A stretch of 64,000 bases of DNA, taken from the NCBI RefSeq assembly GCF_035083965.1, contig NC_089729.1:15426964-15490963 (forward strand). The letters are read 5' to 3'. Shown piece after piece: positions 13,401 through 25,000 of the stretch. Source of the stretch: Branchiostoma lanceolatum. Its lineage: Eukaryota > Chordata > Leptocardii > Amphioxiformes > Branchiostomatidae. The first letter of the stretch is position 1, and the number at the start of each line of letters is the position of its first letter. Under the pieces are notes generated by a model. It was not told the origin of the DNA. It saw only the letters and a program-made list of their open reading frames with translations, and searched no databases. Position numbers and translations under genes: made by a program.

Positions 13401-15448
13401 GGGTGGTCATGGTCCAGAGGTCAAAGTAGAATAGACTTCATTATAAATACGCAGTTTTTAATGTTCTCGTGTTGTCAGGCTGGTTCAGCCCTTTCCGTGA
13501 AACGTTTCATCAGGTTGGTGAATGACCGAATAACGAAAGTTCTTTATTCACAAATGATAACAACTGACGTTTCGATGACCGTCTGTCATCTTCTTTGTGG
13601 CAATGATGGCAATCTCAATGTGACAATACTTTATTTACGTTTAGGACTGCATTGCTAGCAGTGACACCTAGCTGCAGTGCAGAGTAATGCAGTCAGTATT
13701 GCCCTGAAGAAGATGGCTGATGGTTATCTAAATGTTATCATTTACTTGGTTGTGAATAAAGTACTACTAGATTGTTATTCTGGTTTAGCCGTCTATTTTC
13801 ATCTAACATCTCCCTCCTCCATCCACCCCTGTGGCCCTGTGTTTACATTCATTTGTAAATAGTCACTTTGTCCTTGATCTATCCATTGTACAGTTGTGTA
13901 TTCCTTTGTTGTACATGTATTTAGTTACTTCGTTACATTCTTACTAACACCTACATTTATATTGTACATAACACCTATGTTGTCATCTTTGTAGTACATG
14001 TCAGGTAATGTAAAGTTGATTTTATTTCATTGCATTTCATTTTTGTGTGTATTTGTTATTGACGTAAAATGTGTGTATCTATCATATGTTTAACCTTAAG
14101 TAGCCAATAGCTATTTGGATTCTCTAATGATTACAGTGTTAGGCAGCTGGGAGAAGGTTTTTTGATATTTCACCCTTACCACAAAATGACTGGGGTGATT
14201 ATGCAAAAATATATTTTCTTGAGTGGACATGGTTTTGGACTGGTCCATTCTACATAGGAATGCCATTCTTGTATGGAGCAACTTTTCTTTTTTCAAATTA
14301 TTCAGTTTGGACTTGGGTGATCCATTTTTTTTAGTATGAGTTTTTTTGGGGAATGATCTGTTATGGATGGGGTTGCAGTGGAAGAGTCCATTCTTGCATT
14401 GGAGGTCAAATTGGGGAAGCTCTGTTTCGTACTTTGCAATATGTCACTTTGGGGCAGAATGTGTTGGAATATTTCAGTTTTGCTCAGGTGTGACTTTGGA
14501 TCAGGGGGATATGGGTGAAATATGCTGCATTTGCTCACAAATGTTGCTTTCCTAGTTTTGTATACATCTACATCCATGATGTTAAAAAAAACTGTGTTGT
14601 TTCCTCTTAGAACGATGAGTTTAGACATCCCAATGGAGATTACCAACTGTCGCAGGGCGGAGATCCCTACCGCCAACCGCCACCTCGCTCGGACTACCAG
14701 CAGCCGCAGCCGGGAGAATACCGCCAGCCCCCGGCGCGCTCGGACTACCAACAGCCAATAAGGCAGCCCCCTCCTCCGCAGGAGTACCGGGATCGTAACG
14801 ATGGTTACAGGGATCCAGTAGATGCAAGGTGAGATACATTACGGTAAATGGTGTGAAATTAACGAGGCTAAGTGTAACACTCCAACTAGCTAAGCTGTAC
14901 TTCTTGTCAATTCTTCTAGATTGAATATTTCATCTGGAGGGAGGGGGACTATTAACGAAAGCCTTATACAATGTAAATGTCAATTGTATGTTTGGCATAA
15001 GACCCTGGTAGCTAGTTTTAATATGTCAAATGACGTGTCATCTATACACTGCATGTATATGTCTAACTCTAAATAACAGTATTGTTTTAAAACGTTTTTA
15101 TGACACTAGAAACTGTTGTTAGAGGTTTCAGAAGCAGTCTGCATTTGAATCACTTGAAAATTTAATGTCCTCTCTCTTTCCCGCAAAAGGTACATTCCTC
15201 GTCAGTCTGAGTCGAGCTACCGACAGAGCGTCTCGTCTGAGTACAGCCAGCCAGCGGACCACCGGCCGCGCGGGGTCAGCTACGGCGGGGAACCGGACTA
15301 CCGCTCAGGTCAGACCGAGTATGCGCAGCCGGTCAATGGCAGGAGTAGTGTGTCAAATGACCGGCAGAACGGGTTCGGGGAAGGGGGGCACCCCCCTCCC
15401 TCCACCCAGCCTGCCCCCCAGGAGGAAAACCCTGCGAGGTGCGTGTGA
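1472..15448 (+). CDS. BAIAP2: BAIAP2/IRSp53-family I-BAR and SH3 adaptor (5' end outside window)
   Basis: Adaptor that bends plasma membrane through an I-BAR (IMD) domain and links Cdc42/Rac to actin regulators through an SH3 domain. Exons I can place: 1472-1605, 3715-3759, 5658-5747, 5993-6058, 6333-6419, 7403-7507, 7874-8098, 10408-10590, 10995-11084, 11679-11905, 12173-12239, 12362-12435, 12533-12595, 13193-13391, 14611-14828, 15190-15448. All phases join, giving about 710 residues. Seen: IMD segments such as QIAEIFRNIQMQHEE and ALVEERKRYCFVVDRHCA; a linker motif TYSNTLP, shared with vertebrate IRSp53; a full SH3 domain; and SVSMGNLL downstream, also shared with vertebrates. The first IMD exons, including the start codon, are not in the window. 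Introns after 10590 and 11084 use GC donors. The reading frame stops at 15446-15448, but GAG|GTGCGT at 15438/15439 could be a donor to alternative 3' exons, which are known in this family. Family assignment is firm; the exact orthologue among BAIAP2, BAIAP2L1 and BAIAP2L2 is not. Confidence 0.9.
1606..5657. other. BAIAP2-like introns with simple and foldback repeats
   Basis: Apart from the 45-base exon at 3715-3759 this stretch is intronic. It contains a degenerate CATC/CATT microsatellite (about 2449-2576) and a foldback near 4972-5070. No other coding signal is visible. Confidence 0.6.
4972..5070. repeat. Small foldback element (MITE-like)
   Basis: Arms around AACAAATCAAGAATTACAGT (from 4984) and its reverse complement ending near 5054 are separated by about 20 bases; flanking bases extend the pairing. 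It lies in an intron. Confidence 0.6.
8782..10297. repeat. 1.5-kb terminal-inverted-repeat element with TA duplication
   Basis: Left end CAGTCAAACCTGT, right end ACAGGTTTGACTG, each flanked by TA (8780-8781 and 10298-10299). Subterminal GGCCAGGTGACC repeats occur at both ends. The interior (about 9120-10150) is much richer in CpG than the surrounding intron and has no long reading frame. TA duplication fits a non-autonomous Tc1/mariner-type element. Related end fragments occur near 7160-7220 and 43140-43380. Confidence 0.7.
10699..10719 (+). CDS. Candidate 21-nt microexon of the BAIAP2-like gene
   Basis: A pyrimidine-rich tract ending in CAG precedes 21 bases that read YSPLPWQ, followed by GTATTA. 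Both flanking exons end and start at phase 0, so the microexon could be included without a frameshift. There is no other evidence, and short AG..GT matches arise by chance. Confidence 0.25.
12173..12595 (+). other. BAIAP2: SH3 domain exons
   Basis: Three exons (12173-12239, 12362-12435, 12533-12595) encode RKVRALFPHKAG, then FNEGDTISLLI, then DGWHFGENDKTKRRGWFPYSY. The ALxxH start, the GD in the RT/n-Src region, the GW pair and the final PYSY are standard SH3 ligand-binding positions. The spacing matches the IRSp53 SH3 without gaps. Introns fall inside the domain at phases 2, 0 and 2. Confidence 0.92.
13525..13782. repeat. TIR element of the GACGTTTCGGTGACC family
   Basis: Imperfect inverted ends include TTATTCACAAATGATAAC and GTTATCATTTACTTGGTTGTGAATAA. 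The interior has GACGTTTCGATGACC and the CTAGCTGCAGTGC motif found in the copies near 23.0, 30.9, 46.0, 54.4 and 58.0 kb. Intronic. Confidence 0.6.
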
Positions 15449-18400
15449 ACTGTCCGACTCGTGACTCGGTGTAGCCCAAGTAGCCCTCTACCCTCTACTC
15501 TCCTCTGCCGGCCAACTGGCCCCGGACATGACTTCAGCACTCTTGTAGACAACTGTGTTGACGTTACCTTGGTCATGCTTGTAAGGTCCCCACTGGCTCA
15601 CAGGTATTAACCGTTAGCACACTGAAGTAGCCGTTTGGCACCCCATTCTTTATTGAGTACAGAGTTAGGCAGCAGGGAGAAGGTTAAACTCCAATTTTGC
15701 CGATGACACCTGCACACGAATTGGTTTTGACCTGTTCGTTAAAAAAGAGAGACTCTTGGAATTTCGTTCAGTAACCTCAAGAATGCTTCCACATTGTTTT
15801 CAAATTGCTGCAAATCCAAAATTTGATGTGAGCAATTTTCTAATCTCAAGCGCGATGGGAAAATATGTCACGATTGTTAAGAAACTGATTTATGTCAACG
15901 GAACAAATATGAACTTTGATAAGGTCAAGTATGGAAATCACCATTGATGTTTGTTATGATCTATCATCATATCTGATTATGATTAAAGCAAGGCCCCTGT
16001 TCCACAACTAAAAGGTGATCACAAAGTGACTACACAGCAACCAAAATTAAATTTGTGTGACCCTTGATTTCATAATGGGAATATGATGCAGTATGTAAAA
16101 GATTCTTCAATGACTTAAAAGACAACAAATCATCCAAAATTTAAACAAAAAAGCTTCTGAAAATCTTTGAGTGATGTGTGAAATGTTTGGTTGCTCAGCA
16201 GCCTCTAGTGGGAAGGGAGTGTAACCTAATGTAATTATAATAGTGGCCAGTGGGAGAGGGCATTACATGGCTATAGGTGAACAATACATGCAAGAGTGTC
16301 TGTTGTGTCATCCTCTGGGTTACTTGGGCCTGTATGCAGACCTGTTTGGTAGTCTCCTACCCTTCTGGGTGTACTTTTTTTTCATCTTTCCTTCCAGTTC
16401 AATCCACGTTTGCCCTTATCCAGCGCGTGCGACACATTCCAAACATTATCCCTACCCCGAGATATTTTGAATTTGAAAAATCCTTTGATCTCACCCCCAA
16501 AAATCAGTGAAATAGTTTTATTCTCTTTGTTCCTGTTGTAGACAATCTTTACAAATGTTATCAAAAATATCATCAAAGATTACATCCAAACGTACAGAAC
16601 CTCCAGTCCTCCTGGGAAAACCATGATTTTATCGAGTGCATGTTGTCTGATTGTCAAAGTTTTTTTGGCAAAGCCTCAGGGGCGGAGCCATAATTATCAA
16701 ACATGTCATCATTCATTGTAAACACATCTGATTAATCTGATTTCCCTCCTACCTCCCAATTGTATATTGCACAATGGCATGTACCTGTCAAATCATTGCA
16801 TAATATCTTGCATTGAAACTTTTTTGTCCTAACAAATTGAATTCCGGTCATGTCCTAATAAATTACACCATAAATTTTCATCACATGCTGTTTAATAACT
16901 TATTCTCCTAATTTCTGCACTTCCTGCTTGCTATCATGTAATTCTTATCGTTTGGTGTTGTGCCTGCATGTGTGTTAATATAATTTAAAGAAACAATCAG
17001 TGTAAGATGTTCTGTTTTGTCTGTGCATTGTGTTAACTTTTTGATAAACTTATGAATCATGTGCCGTGTTGTCAATAACCTGGTTGGTGATGTGATGTAT
17101 TGTGGGTAGTATGTCAAAGTTGAAGGCCCCTGGTCATTCTTGATTGGTTACCAATGTCATTCAACTTTGACATTATCCATAATGCATCACACTGCACATG
17201 TGCACTTCAAAGCTTGAACCAGCTTATAATCAGTCTGTGAATTTGTCAATGTTACTAATTCATGTAAAATGGCATTTAACATCATTAACAATATCAATTG
17301 ATCAACAGTTTGTAGGGTTGTATTAGTGGAGAGATTGGTTTGCAAGGAAATAAAGTGAAATATCAAATAGTAAGCAAAAAACACACCAGCAAATGCATGG
17401 GTTCAATTTGTGTCAGGAAATTATTTAATGCATGGATTGTTGCAATGTAAGATTCTTTATTTTCATATGGCAGGATATTTTTTAACAGTTTAGAAGGGAC
17501 AGAATTGCATTTGGCATAATCGAAAATTTTCCTTTTCATTGTGGTGCATACTTGTTGATAGGACCACAGCAAAGAATCATTTAAATCTGCTGGGAAAGAA
17601 TGTGTGTCTTAACAATTCCATGATGTTGGTCTCTTTCAATAGGAACCCATTTGCAAATGTGAGGTTGAAAAAGACAGTTACAAACGACAGATCCGCACCC
17701 ATAATCTGAGAGAGAGGGATGGAGAGAGAGACAACCAGAATAAGTGATGAGAAAAGACAAGAGAAGAAAGATGGAGAGATAGAGAGAGAGAGAGAGAGGA
17801 CGAAAGGAACTTCCACTGTTCAAAGAATAGTGTAGTTAATGCTTACGATACACAGTTTTAGATATTTGTTCATATCAGTTCTTGTGTTTAGAGAAAAAAT
17901 GGACTTTCATATCCATGACAATGCCATTGGTATAACAGGTGTTGATAAATATATCCCTTCTCTGTAAAATTGTATGATAATTATCGGGTGATTAAAGTCA
18001 GACTTTGTTATCCTTATTGCAGGGACTGGCAGTGATAAACATGTTTATTCAGGAAAAATTTGCGTTCTTCATTATGCAAATGTAAACAAGACCTTTGTTG
18101 ATGATTTTTTGGTGTCTGTGAAACAAACTAAGGATTTGTAATAACATGTAGCTGAGAACTTTGATACATGTAGGCACATGTAATCAGAATGGTTGCTCAT
18201 ATTTTGGATCATCTCATTGTAAAGATAGGGGTGATAAAACCAAAGCAACAAAATGCTCCCCAAAAGTTTTATACTATTCCAAAAGAAACACTTTATGTAA
18301 ATTTATTAGCTTTATTTTGCAAATTAGACGTTTTGGCACTCTTGTCTGATTTTCGGTGGACAGTGGATACCATGTTCTTTGCATCGCCTTATGTTAAGGT

Positions 18401-20381
18401 GTTGGTACAAGGTATGGGATTTACTTGAATGTGAAAGTGTAAGCAAGGCAGAAGGTCAAAGTTCAAAGGTGGCCTTATTCAGTGGATTTTTGGTGCCTGA
18501 CCCATTGTCTATTAATTGCCTTAGTGAGTACAAAACTGACATGATTGGAATTTAAAAACCTTTTGCCACAACGTGCGAAAGAATTTCAATAGCTTTTATG
18601 TATCATAGTTATTTACATATCGTTTAATCTGCCATTTTACCGGGTGCCATTTGCAATACCATTTCTATGTTGAAAAGAGGTTGAAAACATTACTGTCAAA
18701 GATGAACCAATGTATACCTCCTACCCAATGTGAACGTTAAAATGGAGGACAATGAAACAATGATATCTTTAGTGCCTTGTACATTTCAATAAATGTACTG
18801 TTATTGTTTTGCATATATCGTACTTGTTTATACATATCTAATTATTTTGTATGGTAGACCAGCAGATATGATTAATATGCCACTATCTTCTTACTAAATC
18901 AACATAGATATGTGAAATGGTTTTGCCAAAGTTGCCTATAGTTTATGCCCGCTTTACGCCTGATTTGTTTGCTGTATGCAAGTGCCACTTTCGGGAAGTG
19001 GTATCATATGCGCATAACTAACTAAATAATCTCAAAGATCATTCAGAGCCATTGCTGGTCTATGGCTAAACTCTAAAAAAAACATGCAGTTCACTTTTTT
19101 TTTTCTTTCTAGTGTTGGCTGTGCTAATTGTTATGGCATGTACTTAAAATGTACAGAGTTTTCTTTTGCATACCCGCTGTATTTTCAGAGCTACTCATTT
19201 TTGGCACTGTATCAGGAGTGGAGCCAAATTGTCACCATGTCGAAGTTGTACGCTTGAGACATGATGAGCTGAAAAGGGCATTTGTTTATGTTTTTTGCTT
19301 TCTAGTTATTTATGATTATTAGTTTCTTAACTCTTAATTTGAGTATAATTATTTCCAAAGAGGCCAATAGCCCAGATGCTATCTATGATAACAGTATTAT
19401 TGTTTGGTTTTTGTAATTGTTTAACCCGTTCTGTTCTGAATAGGCAAAAGCCATTTTTGACCACTATCTGAGTAAAAATGCTGTTGTTAACACTAATTAT
19501 ATTCAAATATACCACTGTATAATTATTCAGCTGTTTATCAATTAAATTATGGTGCAAGATATTTGAAGTGCTTTGTCTTTAATGTTTTTTGTGAATATGT
19601 AATTTTGTTATATTCACTTAAAGTCCCGAACATGGCTCCCGACCACTAGCCAACCAAGGTTGGTGGTAGGTTGGGGAGCAGCAGTCTGACCAGTTTTAGA
19701 TTAAGAGTCAAATTTGACTCCCAAATACACCCTGACAACTACGAGCCAACCACCAACCAACCGGATCTGTCCTTGGTACAGAGGGATCACTGTAATCTTC
19801 TCTCAAATCTGACACCTGATTGAAGGCTAAATCTGATTCCAAGACGCTTTTGGTAATGTTTTGAGATATCTCATATATTTCAGCCTTTTCCATGTTTGGT
19901 TTCTCTCTCCATGGTACTGACCTACTGGCTGTTATTGGCAGCAATAACGAAGTGATGACGTCAGAGGGACGAATGTCACGACGTTCTGTGGGGCAGAAAC
20001 TGTTCGAATCACACGAATTTTCTATGTAGATTGTACTATTTTTGCCTTTCGTATCCCAAAATTGATTACATCCCGAGATATATTCATTTAACGTATGGAG
20101 CTAGACGTTCTCTACTTGAGGTATTGTTTAGATAGAGCAGGGACATGCAAGGGAACGAGGTTAGGGCGGTGTTTGGAAGCTGAAGAGAGTCAGCAGAATA
20201 CAAAATTTCTTTTTTCCATGTAACTTTAATAAACTTTGTTCCTTTTTTTACAGATATCAAACAACACACATCGTCATAGTACTCAACGGGTAAGAGTTAC
20301 GTTGATGATTAAGCCATGAAATACCACCCTCGTTAAACCAGGACCCCATATCACTCCACGTTACATCGGTCACGAAAGAGC

Positions 20382-20653
20382 CCCTGATAAAAAGCTTCGC
20401 CACATATGGTAATGGCAGGTCGACGAGACTTGCTCATGAATAATTAATGAGCTGACCTTATTTGGCACAAACGGCAGTTGTAGCTCATGATTAATTAATG
20501 AGCTAGCCGTAACACGTGACCTGATTGGTCGATAGCTTCCCAGCGTTCTTTGCGCGTTGGCTTCCGATGAAAGGAAGCAAACCCTCTGATTGGCTGAAGC
20601 TGTTTAGGTGGCGACGTCGTCATAACCATATGTGGCGAAGCTTTTTACCAGGG
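20382..20653. repeat. MITE with 29-bp terminal inverted repeats
   Basis: The ends CCCTGATAAAAAGCTTCGCC and its partner ending CTTTTTACCAGGG pair over 29 bases with one mismatch. The interior repeats TAATTAATGAGCT. No coding content and no clear target duplication. Confidence 0.75.
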
Positions 20654-21769
20654 TGTGAAATACACATTGTACATGTTATTTCCTCCGAGACACATTTCCA
20701 TAGAGATGCTGCCCTATCAACATCCTACGTTGTTAACTACATTATTTCTGAATCAAGAAAAAATAGATAAAACCTCTTTGTCCGTATGAATATTTAAACA
20801 TTGATAAACATATCAGTTACCAAGGACGTAACATAAGCACATGCAAAATAAGGATAATGAATAGAATCACTATACACGAGTATAGCCATAAAACACGTGT
20901 GCAGATAATTGTTCAAATACGAAGTAATAGACCACAAGTTGCCCACAATCTACGTTTGGATCTAAAAACGACATCTTTTTCTACACCATGATAAAATTGT
21001 CGATTCTGAGGTACACTGAATATCATATATCATACTGATAACAATTAATCGTAATCACAAAAAAGACAAAATTACATATCAACCACAATAAGCAATCCTA
21101 GGTCTGTTCAGCAGAAGTTACTAATATTATCCTCAATCCATAACAAAAAGACAATGTTATGTGGAGATATGAGATATCCCATTGTATACGCAATAGCCAC
21201 CGGTTAGTCGGGCAGCCATGTGCATGACCGTATATACCTGTATATACATTTTATGTCTGTCACAGCCAAACCGATAGACAGATACATGGACTTAGAGACC
21301 TAGAGATCTTAAAGAAAGCGAAGGCCGTATACGCAGAGCCTTGACAAATAAGCATTCACATAAAGGTTGGCAGTAGAAGTGCTAAAATATCTTAAAATCT
21401 AAGTAAATGAAAGCTAGCATTTAAAAGATAAGTGACTTCTGCAGTTGTAATGTTTGACCGCAAATGAATAACCGCTGTCTAAAGTTCATCCCATTTTAAG
21501 CCCCTGCCTCACATTCGGCGAGCTTCGGGAGTATTTGTTGATCGCCAGAAGGTCACCCGAGTTTAAAAAAATCGCCAGAACCTCGAGCGTATTTTTCACC
21601 GGAAACTCTTCCTCGTTACGTTGGACAGGGCTCGGGGACCTCCGAACACCGCCCGATCTCTAAAACTCGAAAATTTCGAGGAAAAAAAGGGCGTATTACC
21701 GTCGAAAATGTCATCTATAGATCTCGCAGAGTCGTCGGCTGTTCGAATTTCCTGCTAGCTGTGTGACAG

Positions 21770-22023
21770 CATTCTCCTACGCAGAGGCGTCCGCGCTCTA
21801 TACAATACTCCTGGAGCGGCTCAACTAAACCGGGCTGAGGTTTCCATTTTTGTGGGCATGGCCTCTAACCGGCTTCTAGCCAATCAGGGAATCGGCTTAA
21901 CCCAACAGAAACATGCAGGCCATTCCCTGATTGGCTGACAGCTAGTTAGAGGCCACGTCTACAAACGTGGAAACCTTAGCCCGGTTTAGCAGAGCCTCTG
22001 TCGAGGCTCTGCGTAGGAGAATC
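21770..22023. repeat. hAT-like MITE in the 3' region of the cyclase
   Basis: Inverted ends around ATTCTCCTACGCAGAG, flanked on both sides by TGTGACAG (21762-21769 and 22024-22031), an 8-bp target duplication typical of hAT elements. A second internal inverted pair includes CCTGATTGGC. It begins five bases past the cyclase stop codon in transcript terms. Confidence 0.75.
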
Positions 22024-22036
22024 TGTGACAGGGGCA

Positions 22037-25000
22037 TTATGCCGGCCATACCTTCCCGCTGCGTGAGATGAGGCCGTTGTATGGTGTTCTGAGAGTGTTC
22101 CCGCGGCTGGTCGGCGTGTCGGGAGAGGAGACCGGCTCGTCCTCGGTGTAGAACAGTGGCTCGAAGTGGTCGTGCAGATTCGGAACGGAGTAACGCTGTC
22201 TGTCCAGACTGTGCTCCTTCGCCAAGAACCTGTCACAAAACAAAAAAGGGAAAACCTCAACCGTTAAATATTCAAAGTCGTTTTATTCACCTATGGCATT
22301 TCCCACTAGAAAAAATACCGAAACTATAATGATTAGCCCCGGTCGATTTTAACACTATTTTAAAGACTTATGCTAGCCCTTATATTGTATTAGTAATTAG
22401 GATGTCAAGTTTTATTCTATACCTCTATTTTGTATAAGGCAATAGACGTATAGCAGATAATTGAAGCCAAACAATTAGATGACCTTTCACCGCCTATTCT
22501 GGAACATTTCTGGGACAATTTCCTTCCTAGAATATCATGTATATTTTTTGTTACTTCCCTGTAATGAAACCGTAGGTATATCAGAGCTAAAGAAAATGAG
22601 GAATGATGCCTTGTTTTTGCCGACGCCTAAGGGGCCCGCCCTAAAACGACATGGTCGCCGTATCGCTTGTTTTTTGTCAACTAAAATTTATTAAAGCATT
22701 ATTTCATTTTCATTTGTATTGCTTGTACATGTCATGCAGATAAAGATCGAGGCATCTTATTTCCATTTGTTCTATGTCTGTTTGTTTGTTTTGTTATTGT
22801 TGTTGTTTGTGAAAGAGTTGTTTTGTTTATCCCACCTTGTTGATCGCTGGTGTGAGCAGACCAGGCTGGTCTCCACGTCCATTTCACGATGGTTCTTGTG
22901 TCCGATAAGCCAGTAGGTCTTCATCTTTCCTTTTCCCTAAAACATCAAAACGACTATCATCATCAGTAAATACAAAGAGGTTGGAAAATCACTGGATAAC
23001 AACGTTTTTTTCCACAACCAGGATCTATATAGAATCAGCAGCGATGTTTCGGTGAATCGTCTGTCACCTTCCTAAGGGTAATACTGACTGGTGCTATTCC
23101 ACATGTGCACTGCAGCTAGGTGTCGCTGCTAACATACGGTCCCAAACGTAAAAGCCTTAACTTGCCAGACTTGTTTTTTTAATGGAAGATGAAAGGAGGT
23201 CATTTTTCTGTAATGTTTGGGTTCTGTTCTATGTAGTGGATGATTAGATCATATTGATATTTTCAAGTTTTAGCGTACTGAAACCGCTGCATTACCTTAA
23301 TGTCGACCTCCCCTCTTGGCTGCATGATGAAACAGTCTTTCTTTCTCAGCGCCGTATATGTTTCTTGGCTCACTTGGATTTTCTGCGCTGTTAGAAAAAT
23401 TGAAACACAAATCTGTTTTTGTCACCGACTTATGATATTGAACAAAAACTTGACTCAATTTCTATATCGCTGATATGTCTAAGTGCATAAATGACAAAAC
23501 AAGTTTAGGAGTGCGAATAGGAATACCATGTGGACAATTGGGTTGGCAGTTGTGTGCAACTCTCGGGGGAGGGGATGTGTGCTGACGTCATCACATTTCG
23601 TGTACATCGGAGTCTACGTCACCAACACGTGACCTGTGGAAGCGCTTGTGGGGAACAGACATGTTCACAAACGTAAACACGACGGGACAATCAACGGTAT
23701 ACAAAACATGGCTGCAGGTAGAGTAAAAGTCGACAGATGTCGCTTTTAAACGGTTTCCGTACGTAGACTGGACGACTCCATTCTTGAAGCTGTGTTGATG
23801 GTGTCGCCGAACAGACAGTAGCGCGGCATTTTCACCCCCACCACTGCGGCCACCGCAGGGCCTGAGGAATATCCATGAAAAACGTCAAATCACTCTTTCT
23901 CCATATTTTATACAGCAAAAGTGATTTACCAGGAATACCATTAAACTTCATTATGTATATCAGATGAATAGTGAAATGGAATAGAAACACACACCCTGTC
24001 CTTCAAAGTAGGTATGATTTTCTTAAGCATTTCTTTTAATCGGTTCAGATATGTCGAATTTGTTATCAAATAAAGCTCATGATAATAAAAAAAAATTATG
24101 AAAATCATATATATGATTTTTATGTTCTCGTTTTGTGAATATTATTTCATAGCATTTTAAGTCATAGCCGCTTTTATATATATGCATATATTCATCTGAA
24201 GCACAGCCATTAGGCACCCATATGAGTAATGAGGCTGTTATAGTGTCTTTTAGTATGTTATATTCTGAAGGCAAAAAAATGATAACAGTACGTGTCTCTG
24301 TGCACGTGCGTTTTACATCTTACACCTATCCTGTAAAAACAAAAGGAGTGGTGCTATCTTGACAATTGTTTGAAAGGATATTACATAAATGCTAATATAA
24401 TCACAATACGCGTAGATCAGCGGGTTTATACTCCACGCTTAAACGAATGGCGTCAGCGTCGCCTTGGTACACGCGTCAACAGCCTTCCGGTGTGATGTCT
24501 AATGAGGTCCTTGATGTCGTTACATCCTGTGCCTGTAGGGCGCGGCGCGCTGTTGTAGACGTGAAGTGCGCCTTCGCGGTACGCTCCCGGCTTGGGTTGT
24601 TCTGACAAAGAGCTTTAACTTACTACGAGCCGGAGAGGATTGTAGGGACAGATTAAACCCCTATCTCACTGAAGCTGCGGCGCGTTGGTAGCCTCGCTGC
24701 ATCCTAAATTGGATTTGTGTTACCCTTGCCCTCATGATGTGAATATCATATAAAACGTACAGGTATGACTAAAAAGACAACAAAACTCACAAGGCGTGAA
24801 TAACCCGATTCTTATCGATGAAACTCGTTGAGCACGCTGTCTGATCGCTCGATCGCCGCGATGTCGCCAACGTACTGCGGGTCCAGTGAGATAGGGGCTT
24901 TATCATCATACTGGTTATACATTTAAAGATATTTGTGCTTTATTATATTTTGAAGTTGCGTTTTGATATTCTGAGCATGAAAAGGTCCATGCGTATGCTG

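Larger units (their letters stand above)
15449..22036. other. Convergent intergenic region or 3' flank
   Basis: Lies between the BAIAP2-like stop and the cyclase stop. It could hold alternative 3' exons and the UTR of the BAIAP2-like gene. I see a GA-rich microsatellite (about 17706-17800), an AATAAA near 18788, MITEs at 20382-20653 and 21770-22023, and no supported coding exon. A 36-base AG..GT segment at 20254-20289 is open in phase 0. Confidence 0.5.

Noticed and set aside
14302..14751. 149-codon minus-strand open frame
   Set aside because: Antisense shadow of the proline/tyrosine-rich exon 14611-14828.
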